This document shows, piece after piece, positions 9,285-17,800 of a stretch of 48,722 nucleotides of DNA. Source of the stretch: Acidobacteriota bacterium. GTDB taxonomy: Bacteria > Acidobacteriota > Terriglobia > Terriglobales > Acidobacteriaceae. The first letter of the stretch is position 1; each line of letters opens with the position of its first letter. Where the stretch lies: NCBI GenBank assembly GCA_003225075.1, contig QIAP01000069.1:25576-74297 (forward strand), given 5' to 3'. Made by a program: the position numbers and the translations under genes. The notes beneath the pieces were generated by a model. The model saw nothing but the letters and a program-made list of their open reading frames with translations. It was not told where the DNA came from and did not search any database.

Positions 9285-9575
9285 ATGATTCCAATACGAG
9301 ATACTTCGACAGGCGCCACCTTTGCCGTCAAACTCCATCCCGGTGCGAAGAAGAACGCTATCACGGGCGAACTCGGCGACGCGCTCAAAGTCTCCCTAAC
9401 CGCGCCGCCCGTCGAAGGCCGCGCCAATGAAGCCTGCATCGAATTCTTCGCAAATCTTTTGAAGGTGCCGCGAGCTTCCGTTAGCATAGCGTCCGGCCAC
9501 ACCAGCCGCAAAAAGATGGTTCGTGTGGCCGCGTTATCAGCAGACGAAGTGCGGCGGAGATTGAACACCCGCTAA
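9285..9575 (+). CDS. DUF167 / YggU family protein (UPF0235)
   Basis: A 96-residue protein with the family signature: VKLHPGAKKNAI, then LKVSLTAPPVEGRANEA, then a hydrophobic FFANLLKVP helix and VSIASGHTSRKKMVRV. The fold is a small alpha/beta sandwich of unknown biochemical role. The length matches the family norm. It is probably cotranscribed with the YggS gene. The start at ATG 9285 lacks a strong ribosome-binding site. Confidence 0.92.
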   Translation: MIPIRDTSTGATFAVKLHPGAKKNAITGELGDALKVSLTAPPVEGRANEACIEFFANLLKVPRASVSIASGHTSRKKMVRVAALSADEVRRRLNTR

Positions 9576-9630
9576 GAAATGGGAAACGGCGCAAAATAGT
9601 GAGCATTACTCACGACTCCAGGAGCCGCTT

Positions 9631-10914
9631 TTGACTTTCTCCGAGCGCTTGCATGAGATTCGCACCGGGTTCGAGCGTCCCTTCTGGGTCGCAAACATCA
9701 GCGAACTATTCGAGCGACTCTCTTACTACGCGGCCTTTGCCTCGCTCGCGCGTTATCTCCACGAGACGTTGAGTTTTCGAGTCGAACAGGCCAGCAGCCT
9801 GACCGGCCTGTTCGGAGGGCTGGTGTGGTTCCTGGCTGCATTCGGCGGAACTCTCGCCGACCGGTTGGGCTTTCGCCGTTCTCTTTCGCTGGCCTACCTG
9901 ATCCTGAGTTGCTCTTATTTCCTGCTTGGGTCAATCGGAGCACCGTGGCTCGCTCCCCTGCGCAATGCCATGCCCTTAGGTGTTCTGGTAACCATGGTGT
10001 TGATGCTTCCTGCGCTGGGAATTGCCCTGGTGAAACCCTCGGTAGTCGGGACTACAGCACGCGCCTCCAAAGAGAATGTCCGCTCAATTGGCTACTCTAT
10101 TTACTACACCCTGGTAAATATCGGTGGAGCTGCGGGGCCATACGTCGCTTCCTGGGTTCACCAGCACATGCGCGTGGAAAACGTATTCCGGGTGGCAGCA
10201 CTGAGCGTGTTCGTGATGTTCTTCGCGGTGCTGCTCTTCTTCAAAGAACCGCGCCGCTCCGGTGAAACCCAAACCGTGAGCCTGGGCCAGGCTGCAAGAA
10301 ATTTCGGTACAGTCATCTCCAATCCGCGGTTCATGATCTTTCTTCTGATCTTCTCTGGATACTGGATCGTTTACTGGCAGGAATTCATCATTCTTCCGCT
10401 CTACATTCATGACTATATCAATCCGAATACCGACACTGAGCTGCTTCTCGTAACCGGACCATTAACTGTAATCTCCCTCCAGATGGTGGTGAGTTTTCTC
10501 ACCCAGCGGATGCCGGCGCTGCGTGCCATTACCCTGGGAACGCTCTTCTCTGGTCTGGCATGGACCCTTCTGATCATGCATCCCACGATTCCAATGGTGG
10601 TTGCCACCTTATTCACGGTGTCACTTGGAGAGATTATCCAATCCCCGCGCTACTACGAATATATTTCCCGTCTGGCGCCTTCCGGACAGCAAGGCACATA
10701 CATGGGCTTTGCGTTTCTACCAATCGGAATCGGCTCATTTATAGGTGGGTGGTTCGGCGGGAAGCTCATTCATCATTTTGGAGAGGTCACCCATCAGCCA
10801 GAGCGCATCTGGTGGGCCGTGACTGCTGTAGGCGTGGTTACCGCGGCGCTGCTGTGGATTTATGACAGGAAGGTCGGGAACACCATCGCCGCGAAATCGA
10901 ATGTCACGCGGTAG
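9631..10914 (+). CDS. POT/MFS family transporter, probable peptide permease
   Basis: A 427-residue transporter with about 12 membrane segments. The opening (FWVANISELFERLSYYA) matches the first helix of proton-dependent oligopeptide transporters, and GGTLADRLGFRRS is the MFS loop 2-3 motif. At about 430 residues it is at the short end for POT proteins, so another MFS substrate cannot be excluded. The start is a TTG at 9631 with AGGAG seven bases upstream. Together with the OPT protein it suggests uptake of peptides. It forms a same-strand series with the DUF167 gene and the M24 peptidase. Confidence 0.88.
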   Translation: MTFSERLHEIRTGFERPFWVANISELFERLSYYAAFASLARYLHETLSFRVEQASSLTGLFGGLVWFLAAFGGTLADRLGFRRSLSLAYLILSCSYFLLGSIGAPWLAPLRNAMPLGVLVTMVLMLPALGIALVKPSVVGTTARASKENVRSIGYSIYYTLVNIGGAAGPYVASWVHQHMRVENVFRVAALSVFVMFFAVLLFFKEPRRSGETQTVSLGQAARNFGTVISNPRFMIFLLIFSGYWIVYWQEFIILPLYIHDYINPNTDTELLLVTGPLTVISLQMVVSFLTQRMPALRAITLGTLFSGLAWTLLIMHPTIPMVVATLFTVSLGEIIQSPRYYEYISRLAPSGQQGTYMGFAFLPIGIGSFIGGWFGGKLIHHFGEVTHQPERIWWAVTAVGVVTAALLWIYDRKVGNTIAAKSNVTR

Positions 10915-10989
10915 TGACTTCCGGCGAATGCAATTCCACATGCCCGTATTCGCCCAAATTGCCCGCCTCATTTAGAATAGCCTTTCGCC

Positions 10990-12156
10990 ATGAACCTTGC
11001 CGCCATTCAGTCCGCGCTGCGCGAGCGAAATATCGACGCGTGGCTCTTTTACGATCATCATCATCGCGATCCGATCGCCTACCGGGTCTTGGGCTTGCCG
11101 GACGGAATGATGGTTACCCGGCGCTGGTTCTATCTCATCCCGGCGCAGGGCCAACCGGTTAAGTTAGTTCATAAGATCGAAGCCGGGCACCTCGATTCCG
11201 TTCCCGGCACCAAGCACCTATATGCCGGATGGCAGGAGTTATTCGAGAACGTTAAGGGCATGCTCGCAAATTACCGCGACATCGCGATGCAGTATTCGCC
11301 CAACAATCTGATCTTTACAGTTTCTCTTGTGGACGGTGGCACACTGGAAATGATCCGGGGCCTCGGCAAGAACGTGGTCAGTTCCGGCGACCTGGTCGCT
11401 CAGTTCGAAGCTACCCTGACAGACGAACAGATGAAGACTCACTACGCCGCCCGCGATTTGATCGATGGCATTACAGCAGCAGCATTCAAAGAAATTGGAC
11501 AGCGTGTGCGCAATGGCGGAACTACCGAGCTCGAGATCCAGAAATGGTTTCTAGAGGCATTCCATCGCGAGAATCTGGTGACTGATGATGCGCCGATCGT
11601 CGCGGTGAATGCTAACAGCGGGAATCCGCACTACGAGCCGCGAGCGGATCAGCCCGTTCCAATCCGCGAGGGCGATTTTGTTCTTCTCGATGTGTGGGCC
11701 AAGAAAGATACACCCGGCGCGGTGTACTATGACATCACTTGGACAGGGTTCGTTGGCAAGAAACCTTCGCAGAAGCAGCGGGAGATTTTCGAAATCGTTC
11801 GGGCAGCACGCGATGTCGGTGTCAAGACCGTACAGGATGCAATTTCCGCCGGTTGCCAAATAGCCGGATGGGAAGTGGATCACGCGGTACGTGCTCACAT
11901 CAAAAATGCCGGCTACGGAGAATATTTTATTCACCGCACCGGCCACTCCATCGGAACCGAAGTTCACGCTAACGGCGCCAACATGGACGATTTGGAGATT
12001 CACGACGAGCGCCGGATTTTGCCGAATTCCTGTTTCTCGATCGAGCCCGGGATTTACCTGCCCGAATTCGGAGTGCGCAGTGAAGTAAATGTTCTGGTGC
12101 ATCCAACGTCCGCGGAAGTGACGGGGCAAATCCAACGCGAAATCGTAATCATCTGA
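10990..12156 (+). CDS. M24 family metallopeptidase (Xaa-Pro aminopeptidase-like)
   Basis: A 388-residue cytoplasmic peptidase with a creatinase-type N-terminal domain (about 1-160) and a pita-bread catalytic domain (about 165-388). The five metal ligands are visible: Asp in FVLLDVW, Asp in YYDITW, His in HRTGHSIG, Glu in SIEPGIY and Glu in RSEVNV. Such enzymes remove N-terminal residues before proline, which fits with peptide import by the neighbouring transporters. The start ATG at 10990 has only a weak upstream site; a TAGAAT hexamer lies at 10973. The stop codon is directly followed by the ATG of the next gene. Confidence 0.94.
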   Translation: MNLAAIQSALRERNIDAWLFYDHHHRDPIAYRVLGLPDGMMVTRRWFYLIPAQGQPVKLVHKIEAGHLDSVPGTKHLYAGWQELFENVKGMLANYRDIAMQYSPNNLIFTVSLVDGGTLEMIRGLGKNVVSSGDLVAQFEATLTDEQMKTHYAARDLIDGITAAAFKEIGQRVRNGGTTELEIQKWFLEAFHRENLVTDDAPIVAVNANSGNPHYEPRADQPVPIREGDFVLLDVWAKKDTPGAVYYDITWTGFVGKKPSQKQREIFEIVRAARDVGVKTVQDAISAGCQIAGWEVDHAVRAHIKNAGYGEYFIHRTGHSIGTEVHANGANMDDLEIHDERRILPNSCFSIEPGIYLPEFGVRSEVNVLVHPTSAEVTGQIQREIVII

Positions 12157-12597
12157 ATGGCAAATCCCTTAATAGCTAAATCGAAAGCCAGCATCGATCC
12201 GGAGCGACCGTCAAACGCCCAACCTCAAGTCACAACCATGTCGATACTGGCGCCCGCTCTAGGCTGGTTGATTCCCGGCGGCGGGCACCTGATCCAGAGG
12301 CACTGGATTCGCGGGCTGCTGCTGATGGTATCCATCGTGACTATGTTTCTGCTTGGTCTGGCAATGCAGGGACGCGTGTATAAACCAAATGGGGGCGATA
12401 TCCTGGATATTCTTGGATTCATCGGTGACGTGGGTTCGGGTGCGCTTTATATCGTTACCCGAGCTATGGATTGGGGACAGGGAGCAATCGCACACGCCAC
12501 GGCAGACTTCGGCACAAAATTTATTATCGTAGCCGGCCTGTTGAATTTTATCTCGGTGGCGGACGCCTACCACATCGCCATCGGTAAGAAGCCATGA
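12157..12597 (+). CDS. conserved membrane protein of unknown function
   Basis: A 146-residue protein that starts at the base after the M24 stop (TGA then ATG), so it is almost certainly translated from the same message. It begins with a polar stretch, then has hydrophobic segments near residues 28-45, 48-66 and 118-140 with the motif LGWLIPGGGHL. That motif recalls TM2-like small membrane proteins, and I recall similar acidobacterial proteins in this gene neighbourhood. A peptide-related role is only suggested by context. It overlaps the next gene by four bases. Confidence 0.85.
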   Translation: MANPLIAKSKASIDPERPSNAQPQVTTMSILAPALGWLIPGGGHLIQRHWIRGLLLMVSIVTMFLLGLAMQGRVYKPNGGDILDILGFIGDVGSGALYIVTRAMDWGQGAIAHATADFGTKFIIVAGLLNFISVADAYHIAIGKKP

Positions 12598-12776
12598 CCA
12601 TCGAACTGACCCACTTCAGCGCCGCGCTGTTGTTCGCTGTGTTTGCCTCGGTAGTCTTCGGCATCACGCAGCGCAACACCCCCCACGACCAGTTGCGCTA
12701 TGGCTTGTACTGTTTCACCATGTTTGTCGGCGGAGTGTTCGTGGCCGGCTGGCTGATGTGGCTGGTGCGGAGATAA
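12594..12776 (+). CDS. small two-helix membrane protein
   Basis: A 60-residue protein joined to the preceding gene by an ATGA overlap, strong evidence that it is translated. It has two hydrophobic helices (about residues 8-25 and 38-58) separated by a polar turn (TQRNTPHDQ). I do not recognise a family. It may be the partner of the 146-residue membrane protein. Confidence 0.75.
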   Translation: MTIELTHFSAALLFAVFASVVFGITQRNTPHDQLRYGLYCFTMFVGGVFVAGWLMWLVRR

Positions 12777-12802
12777 AAAGAATAGCCAGGGCTCGGGGGT
12801 TG

Positions 12803-12830
12803 GCTGAATGCTGAGTGCTGACTGCTGACT
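12803..12830. repeat. heptamer tandem array, unit GCTGANN, four copies
   Basis: GCTGAAT, GCTGAGT, GCTGACT and GCTGACT follow each other without gaps. This is the reverse complement of the array at 2933-2960. It lies in the 60-base gap between two convergent genes, where a terminator would be expected. Confidence 0.85.
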
Positions 12831-12836
12831 GCTTCC

Positions 12837-13826
12837 TCACCCCTCCCACACAAAGGCATCAAACACTCGATTCGTCGTGAATCCCAACTGTTTGTAGAGT
12901 TCCACCGCGCGCAGGTTGGCCTCAGTGACGGTGAGTGATAATAGCGAAAAACTTCGCTGTCGCAAGTTGCCCGCGCTGGCCGCAAGCAACGCTTCGCCGA
13001 TTCCGCGGCAACGATGTTCCGGAAGCACGCATACCTGGGTGACGTGTCCTACATCGTGCCGCACGCGCGAACAGAGGATCAGGCCGACTACCGTGCGCGA
13101 GTTTTTGTGAACTGCCACGAACGAGGAGCCGGCATCAAACAGTCCGCATCCCGGAAAGCGCACGATATTGTTCAAGAAGCGCAGTGAGCCGCTCAGCGTG
13201 CGGTACTGATCGTTGATTTGAGAATCTACGTGTCCACGATAGGCCGCGGTGATCGCCGCCGCCGCCGCCTGATAATCCTGGTCTGACCAGGGTCGGATTT
13301 CCACGTCGGCATGCAGCGAAGGCGATGGTCTGGCCGGTCTGTTTAGCGGTGTTGACATGAACAACCGCGGATGGCGCTGAAACCCCTGTTCCAGAAAAGG
13401 CCGCGCCACTACGCCGGTTTCGTGGACCAGCAACTGCGCTTCAATTCGGTGCACTCCCGGAGATTGCTGAAGTGTCTCGATGACGTGAGTAAGTAAGCGA
13501 GTCTCGATTTCGGGCGCATTCGGATTACGACTTCCATTCGCCACAAACAAATCGCCAATCACGCCTTTGCTGCCTTCGTAAACGAAAAACGCGTAACCGA
13601 AAATTCTGCCACGCTCGATGGCGGCGTATCCCGGAAGAATCTTGCCATCCACATAGCGCAAAATCATGTCAGCCGAGCCGCTGTAGTCCCATGAAAGTAG
13701 CCGCGCCCACACTTGTGTCTCATCTTCCAGCAGAGGACGCAGATCGACGGAAGAAAAGTGCCTCAGATCGAGGATTTCCACGGGACTCCTCTGGCGTAGA
13801 TGACCGGCAAAGTGCTGTAAGGCCAT
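12837..13826 (-). CDS. GNAT N-acetyltransferase with two GNAT-like halves
   Basis: A 329-residue protein. The C-terminal half (about 175-329) is a clear GNAT domain: the acetyl-CoA loop is VCVLPEHRCRGIGEALL, followed by LTVTEANLRAVELYKQLGF. The N-terminal half (about 35-155) has the look of a degenerate second GNAT fold (GYAFFVYEGSKGVIGDLFV) without a clear loop. The substrate is unknown; family members acetylate amines of small molecules or proteins. The ATG at 13826 has no strong ribosome-binding site. It is a monocistron with the glycosyltransferase downstream of it, in the opposite order to an operon. Confidence 0.9.
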   Translation of the reverse strand: MALQHFAGHLRQRSPVEILDLRHFSSVDLRPLLEDETQVWARLLSWDYSGSADMILRYVDGKILPGYAAIERGRIFGYAFFVYEGSKGVIGDLFVANGSRNPNAPEIETRLLTHVIETLQQSPGVHRIEAQLLVHETGVVARPFLEQGFQRHPRLFMSTPLNRPARPSPSLHADVEIRPWSDQDYQAAAAAITAAYRGHVDSQINDQYRTLSGSLRFLNNIVRFPGCGLFDAGSSFVAVHKNSRTVVGLILCSRVRHDVGHVTQVCVLPEHRCRGIGEALLAASAGNLRQRSFSLLSLTVTEANLRAVELYKQLGFTTNRVFDAFVWEG

Positions 13827-13910
13827 GCGAATGGGAAGTCTAGTGCGTCGTGGCGTGATAAGGCAAACGGCGAGAACATGGAAAGCTAACAGAAGTACGC
13901 CAGCTCAGTC

Positions 13911-15554
13911 CTAATAGCCGGCTCTGTGTCCCATTCCTGGCGGAGATATCCAAAAATATTCCAGATGTTGTGCGCCAAAATTTCCTAAATGCGAGACGCG
14001 GCAATCTCCGGTAAGTCTTGTGATTTGGGGCTGCGACCCTTCTACGGCAACGAGCAGGTGCTCGCCAGGGGGTATCTCCCCCAATTCATAGCGGCTGATC
14101 ACCTGATTGCGGTAAAAGGCGAGGCCGTACTCCGTTTCCCTCGAAACGCCCAGCACCGCGGTGGGCAGAGCCCTGGTTTCCATGCGACCTATCTCGGTTG
14201 CCACCGGACGCGCTGAGAGTGTGGCGTCCAGCGATGGCCCGCCAACTCGCAGCGCCCACGCAACCACCAACACCACCGGCACGAGCGTGACAAACCTGAC
14301 CATGCGTAAACCCAGTCTGCAGACGAGTGTTGCTCCCATTCCTGCGGCGAAGACCAATGCCACTCCCGAAGCCAGCATGGTCGCCTTTCCCCACGGTACC
14401 CGGTGCTGCAGCAGAATGTATTGGATCATCAGTGCGGGAATGATTGGAAGTGCCGCCGCCAGCGAATGCAACACATTCAGCCATGGTGCGGCAGGTCGGT
14501 CATCAATAATGTGGCGTCGAATGTATTCTGCGACCAGCAAAGTTCCTGCTGGGACCGCAGGCACAATATATCCGGGCAGTTTTGATTGTGAGAAAGAAAA
14601 GAACATCAAGGGCGCGAGAAGCCAGATGACCAGAAATACGTCCCACTGGTCTTCAGCCGGAGCCTGCGGTTGCGATTTGGCTCCCCGCCACCACGAGCGG
14701 GTCGTTTTGAACACGGCGGCAACCACAATGACAGTCCAGGGCAGCAATCCCAGCAAAGTCACCGGGACGTAATACCAGAAAGGTTGCTGGTGACGGTACA
14801 GATTCGTTCCGAAGCGCACTAGGTTATGTTCGAGAATGAATATCCGAAAGAATTCTGGATTCTTTACCTGCACTGCGACGTACCAGGGCAGAGCGACTAC
14901 GCAAAACAGCAGGATTCCAGGTAGCCACAAAGTCCGCCAAACTAGAGGAATGTCTCGCTTGCAAAGGGCAAAAATAGCGATGATTAAACTGGCGAGTACA
15001 GGCGCGACCGGACCCTTCGCCAGCGTCCCCAATCCAAGACAAAGATAAAATCCCGCAAGATAAGCCTTGCGCCCACTCTCGTACCAGGCATACCAGCCTA
15101 GCAAAGCGATGGTAAAGGCGGCGGCCAGTGGCATGTCCATGGACGCGGCGCGGGCATAGCCGATCACCGCCGTGCAGGAAGCCGTCATCAATGCTCCGTC
15201 AAGGTGAAATCCCGGGCGGAATCGCCGCAGGAACAAATAGATAGCGACGACCATAAGAGTCGCGTCGAAAGCGGAAGGCAAACGCGCCGCCCAATCACTG
15301 ACTCCAAAAATGCGGTAGGCAAGGATGGCCTGCCAGTAATAGAAAACAGGCTTTTCAAGCCAAGGTTTGCCGCCAAGGGTGGGAGTGACCCAGTCATGGC
15401 GCGCGAACATTTCGCGCGCCACCTGCGCGTAGCGGGGTTCATCGGCCCCGACGAGACCAAAATAATTCAGCCCCCAGAAAAAAAGAAAAGTACAGAAACC
15501 CGCCAACAGGAGCCAATCGGTCCGCGCGCGCTGATCCAGGCGAACACTGTTCAA
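13911..15554 (-). CDS. GT39 (ArnT/PMT-like) membrane glycosyltransferase
   Basis: A 547-residue polytopic protein with the hallmarks of polyprenyl-phosphate sugar transferases: an acidic first periplasmic loop (GADEPRYAQ), then GKPWLEKP, RLPSAFDA and LGTLAKGP. It is expected to move a sugar from an undecaprenyl carrier to lipid A, protein or another envelope acceptor; which one cannot be told. The frame opens with a TTG at 15554, with AGGA eight bases upstream, and no ATG is available before residue 49. The TTG overlaps the stop of a possible 47-codon ORF. It may be the distal gene of the rimP-infB-nrnA transcript. Confidence 0.92.
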   Translation of the reverse strand: MNSVRLDQRARTDWLLLAGFCTFLFFWGLNYFGLVGADEPRYAQVAREMFARHDWVTPTLGGKPWLEKPVFYYWQAILAYRIFGVSDWAARLPSAFDATLMVVAIYLFLRRFRPGFHLDGALMTASCTAVIGYARAASMDMPLAAAFTIALLGWYAWYESGRKAYLAGFYLCLGLGTLAKGPVAPVLASLIIAIFALCKRDIPLVWRTLWLPGILLFCVVALPWYVAVQVKNPEFFRIFILEHNLVRFGTNLYRHQQPFWYYVPVTLLGLLPWTVIVVAAVFKTTRSWWRGAKSQPQAPAEDQWDVFLVIWLLAPLMFFSFSQSKLPGYIVPAVPAGTLLVAEYIRRHIIDDRPAAPWLNVLHSLAAALPIIPALMIQYILLQHRVPWGKATMLASGVALVFAAGMGATLVCRLGLRMVRFVTLVPVVLVVAWALRVGGPSLDATLSARPVATEIGRMETRALPTAVLGVSRETEYGLAFYRNQVISRYELGEIPPGEHLLVAVEGSQPQITRLTGDCRVSHLGNFGAQHLEYFWISPPGMGHRAGY

Positions 15555-15694
15555 GGAAGAATCCTGACGGCATGGGCAAGAATCAGCACAAGAAGATTTT
15601 TCCTGTTCGCCGATTGATAGTCATATTGGGGTCGGGTTTCATCTTCAATTCCAATCCTAAATCCTCGATCTCCTGGAAACTCCGGCACAATCAT
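15551..15694 (-). CDS. possible 47-residue linker ORF
   Basis: This short frame bridges two genes exactly. Its ATG overlaps the stop of the 80-residue membrane protein as ATGA, and its TGA overlaps the TTG start of the glycosyltransferase as TTGA. The predicted peptide is polar at first and hydrophobic near its end (NLLVLILAHAV). Its codons are AT-richer than those of neighbours and include several AGG and CTT, so it may be only a coupling reading frame rather than a functional protein. Confidence 0.3.
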   Translation of the reverse strand: MIVPEFPGDRGFRIGIEDETRPQYDYQSANRKNLLVLILAHAVRILP

Positions 15695-15933
15695 TTGAGT
15701 GCTTTCGTCAACGCGTAAACGCTAATCAATGCCCACGTAATTTCCAGGACCACGAATCCAATCTGGAATGGATGAAACGCGATGTACGCCAGGATGGCGG
15801 AGCCCACGGCGTTAAGAACGTTATATGCGGCCCTGCGTTCGTCCATCCACTTCATCTGGTGGCCGGCATAGGCAACAAGAATCATCAGCGCACCGGCGAA
15901 GGACGCCATCTGTCGCGCCAGAACAATGTTCAT
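15691..15933 (-). CDS. small CBU_0592-like membrane protein
   Basis: An 80-residue protein with about three hydrophobic segments (residues 8-24, 42-54, 58-76) and the sequence YNVLNAVGSAILAYIAFHPFQ. That matches a common small membrane family found in many phyla; its role is unknown. The ATG at 15933 lies seven bases after the nrnA stop and has no ribosome-binding site of its own, which suggests translational coupling. Confidence 0.82.
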   Translation of the reverse strand: MNIVLARQMASFAGALMILVAYAGHQMKWMDERRAAYNVLNAVGSAILAYIAFHPFQIGFVVLEITWALISVYALTKALK

Positions 15934-15940
15934 AGAATTA

Positions 15941-16906
15941 TTATTGTACGGAGGAACCCTTATCCGAAGACGACCCGCGCCGCAACTGTGTGATCACGCG
16001 CTTCACCGCGACCGATAGTGGCCCCTCCAGCGAGCAGCCGCTGGCGCATTCATGGCCTCCGCCCCCGAAGCTTTCGGCAACGTCGGCGACATTCAGTTCT
16101 CCTTTGCTGCGGAGGCTGACGCGGTAACGTCCGTCAGGAAGCTCCCGGAAAAACGCGGCGACCTCGACATCCTGAATAGCCAGGGCATAGTTCACCAGGC
16201 CTTCACAATCTTCTTCTTTGGCCTCGCATTGTTCCATCTGTTGTTGCGTTACCGAGATCCAGGCGAGCTCCTCATCACGATGCAGATTGGTGAGGGCGGC
16301 GCCCAACAAGCGCATCTTCGCGGTGGAGTGTGCGAAATAAATGTTGCGCGCGCATTGCGCCGGATCAGCACCCGCGAGCACGAGTTCGCGCGCCAGCGCA
16401 AAAGTACGCTCGTTCGTTCCTTGGAACATAAACGATCCCGTATCGGTGAGCAGCGCGGTGTAGACACAAGTGGCGATCTCCGGTGTGACCTTCACACCGG
16501 CCTGTCGCGCCAAGCGGTAGACCATCTCGCCGGTAGCCACGGCGTCGGGATCAATCCAATTTACATGGGCAAAAGGCCGTCCCGTTAAATGGTGATCTAT
16601 ATTGATCAGGAAGCGTTCCTCCAGACCATCCAGCCGTGTGCGTTGAATGCTGTCACACTCCAGGATGATAGCCGCCTCGTAATCTCCCTTCACACGCTGT
16701 GAATGTAAAACTTTGTCGGCAAAAGGCAGCCGTTGATAAATGCGCGGTACGGGATCATGCATCACTACTTCAGCCTTTTTCCCGAGGGAGCGCAAGATCT
16801 GTCCACAGGCGAGAGCCGATCCGATCGCATCGCCATCCGGCCGGGCGTGCGACGTCAGCACAAAATGCCGGCGTTGCTCAATCTGCTTCAGGACCTCTTC
16901 AAGCAT
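15941..16906 (-). CDS. nrnA: DHH-DHHA1 phosphoesterase, NrnA-type oligoribonuclease/pAp phosphatase
   Basis: A 321-residue enzyme that degrades very short RNAs and probably dephosphorylates 3'-phosphoadenosine 5'-phosphate. Manganese-binding motifs are visible in order: HARPDGDAIGS (about 20-30), ECDS, the DHH triad in NIDHH and TDTGSF. The substrate-binding DHHA1 domain ends in the GGGGHECASG loop. This enzyme follows rbfA in many bacteria; here the gap to rbfA is 22 bases. The ATG at 16904-16906 is the natural start for the N-terminal helix. The last dozen residues are a Ser-rich tail. Confidence 0.94.
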   Translation of the reverse strand: MLEEVLKQIEQRRHFVLTSHARPDGDAIGSALACGQILRSLGKKAEVVMHDPVPRIYQRLPFADKVLHSQRVKGDYEAAIILECDSIQRTRLDGLEERFLINIDHHLTGRPFAHVNWIDPDAVATGEMVYRLARQAGVKVTPEIATCVYTALLTDTGSFMFQGTNERTFALARELVLAGADPAQCARNIYFAHSTAKMRLLGAALTNLHRDEELAWISVTQQQMEQCEAKEEDCEGLVNYALAIQDVEVAAFFRELPDGRYRVSLRSKGELNVADVAESFGGGGHECASGCSLEGPLSVAVKRVITQLRRGSSSDKGSSVQ

Positions 16907-16928
16907 GTTTTACGTGTACTCTGCGATC

Positions 16929-17300
16929 TCAACGTTGCGGACTCGATCGTTTCCTGTTTCGACCCAAAAGCTCATCGATTCTGGCGACGTAATCCTGCGA
17001 GCGGTCCAATTGAAATATCAGTTCCGGGGCACGGCGCAGGCGCAGCCGTTCAACCAGTTCACGCCGCACAAATCCTACGGCCGCAGACAGTCCTTCCATG
17101 GTACGCGCGGCTTCCTGATCGTCGCCTTGAACCACCACGAAAACCCGCGCTGAACGCCCGTCTCCAGCAAGTTGAACTTCACTTACATTCACCAGGCCGA
17201 TGCGTGGATCTGCCAGTTCACCCTCGAGAATGGTCTCAATCTCTTCGCGCAACGCTTCGGCCAAACGCCCGCGATGGTACTTCACGCCACGCTTTTCCAC
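16929..17300 (-). CDS. rbfA: ribosome-binding factor A
   Basis: RbfA helps the 30S subunit mature by acting on the 5' region of 16S rRNA. The frame extends to 17480, but the real start is the GTG at 17300: it has GAGG seven bases upstream, gives the family length of 123 residues, and starts just before the conserved helix LAEALREEIETILEGEL. The KH-like core follows (DPRIGLVNVSEVQL, ARVFVVV). The 136 bases between this start and the ylxP stop are AT-rich relative to their surroundings and could hold an internal promoter, although I cannot identify one. Confidence 0.93.
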   Translation of the reverse strand: MEKRGVKYHRGRLAEALREEIETILEGELADPRIGLVNVSEVQLAGDGRSARVFVVVQGDDQEAARTMEGLSAAVGFVRRELVERLRLRRAPELIFQLDRSQDYVARIDELLGRNRKRSSPQR

Positions 17301-17436
17301 CCCACCACCTCGGAGTAAAACGGATGAGAATATCAGAAAACTTTCTTCTGGTCTTGTTACTAAATTGCAATTATGAGGATTCCAGCTTGCCAGGGGTAAG
17401 TTCAGGAATGGCAATAGAATACAAGTGGCTACGTCA

Positions 17437-17727
17437 TCACAGGAATTCGAGAAATGAGTCCGTAACTTCCGCGCCGCCATTGTTGGCGATGCGCATAGCC
17501 TGGCGCTCTACGTTCTTCATCAGCCCATCAAGATAATCGCGGGAATCGGAAACGCTCACCACACCGAGCGTAGCCCGGTTCCATAAGCCACTGGAATCCA
17601 ACTCAGCCACCGCCACATTGAAGTGCGTCCGCAGCCGATCTTTGAGGCTGCGTACGACCTGGCGCTTGTCTTTCAGTGACTGTGCGCCTTCGATATGCAA
17701 TTCGAGAGTAAGAAAAGCAATCGGCAT
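17437..17727 (-). CDS. YlxP/DUF503 family protein
   Basis: A 96-residue protein with the family pattern: hydrophobic strand FLTLELHIEGAQSLKDKRQVV, then LRTHFNVAVAELD, then LGVVSVS. It is normally found between infB and rbfA, as here, and has been suspected to help in ribosome or translation factor maturation. The ATG at 17727 is preferred over the TTG one codon upstream. A heptamer array (17728-17748) abuts this start codon and no Shine-Dalgarno sequence is seen. Confidence 0.92.
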   Translation of the reverse strand: MPIAFLTLELHIEGAQSLKDKRQVVRSLKDRLRTHFNVAVAELDSSGLWNRATLGVVSVSDSRDYLDGLMKNVERQAMRIANNGGAEVTDSFLEFL

Positions 17728-17797
17728 CAATTCTCAGTTGCGAGTTGTCGTCCTCAATGCGCAAAATTATCAACTGAGGAATGAGAACCGAGAACTG
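17728..17797. repeat. two facing heptamer arrays (CAGTTCT family)
   Basis: On the plus strand CAATTCT, CAGTTGC and GAGTTGT run from 17728 to 17748. After a 21-base spacer the opposite strand carries CAGTTCT, CGGTTCT, CATTCCT and CAGTTGA (17797 down to 17770). The arrays can form a stem-loop that fills the whole infB-ylxP junction and touches the ylxP start codon. Confidence 0.85.
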
Positions 17798-17800
17798 GTA

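Noticed and set aside
15573-15720. Short plus-strand ORF beginning at 15573
   Set aside because: No ribosome-binding site, no overlap with neighbours, and it opposes the coupled minus-strand junction.
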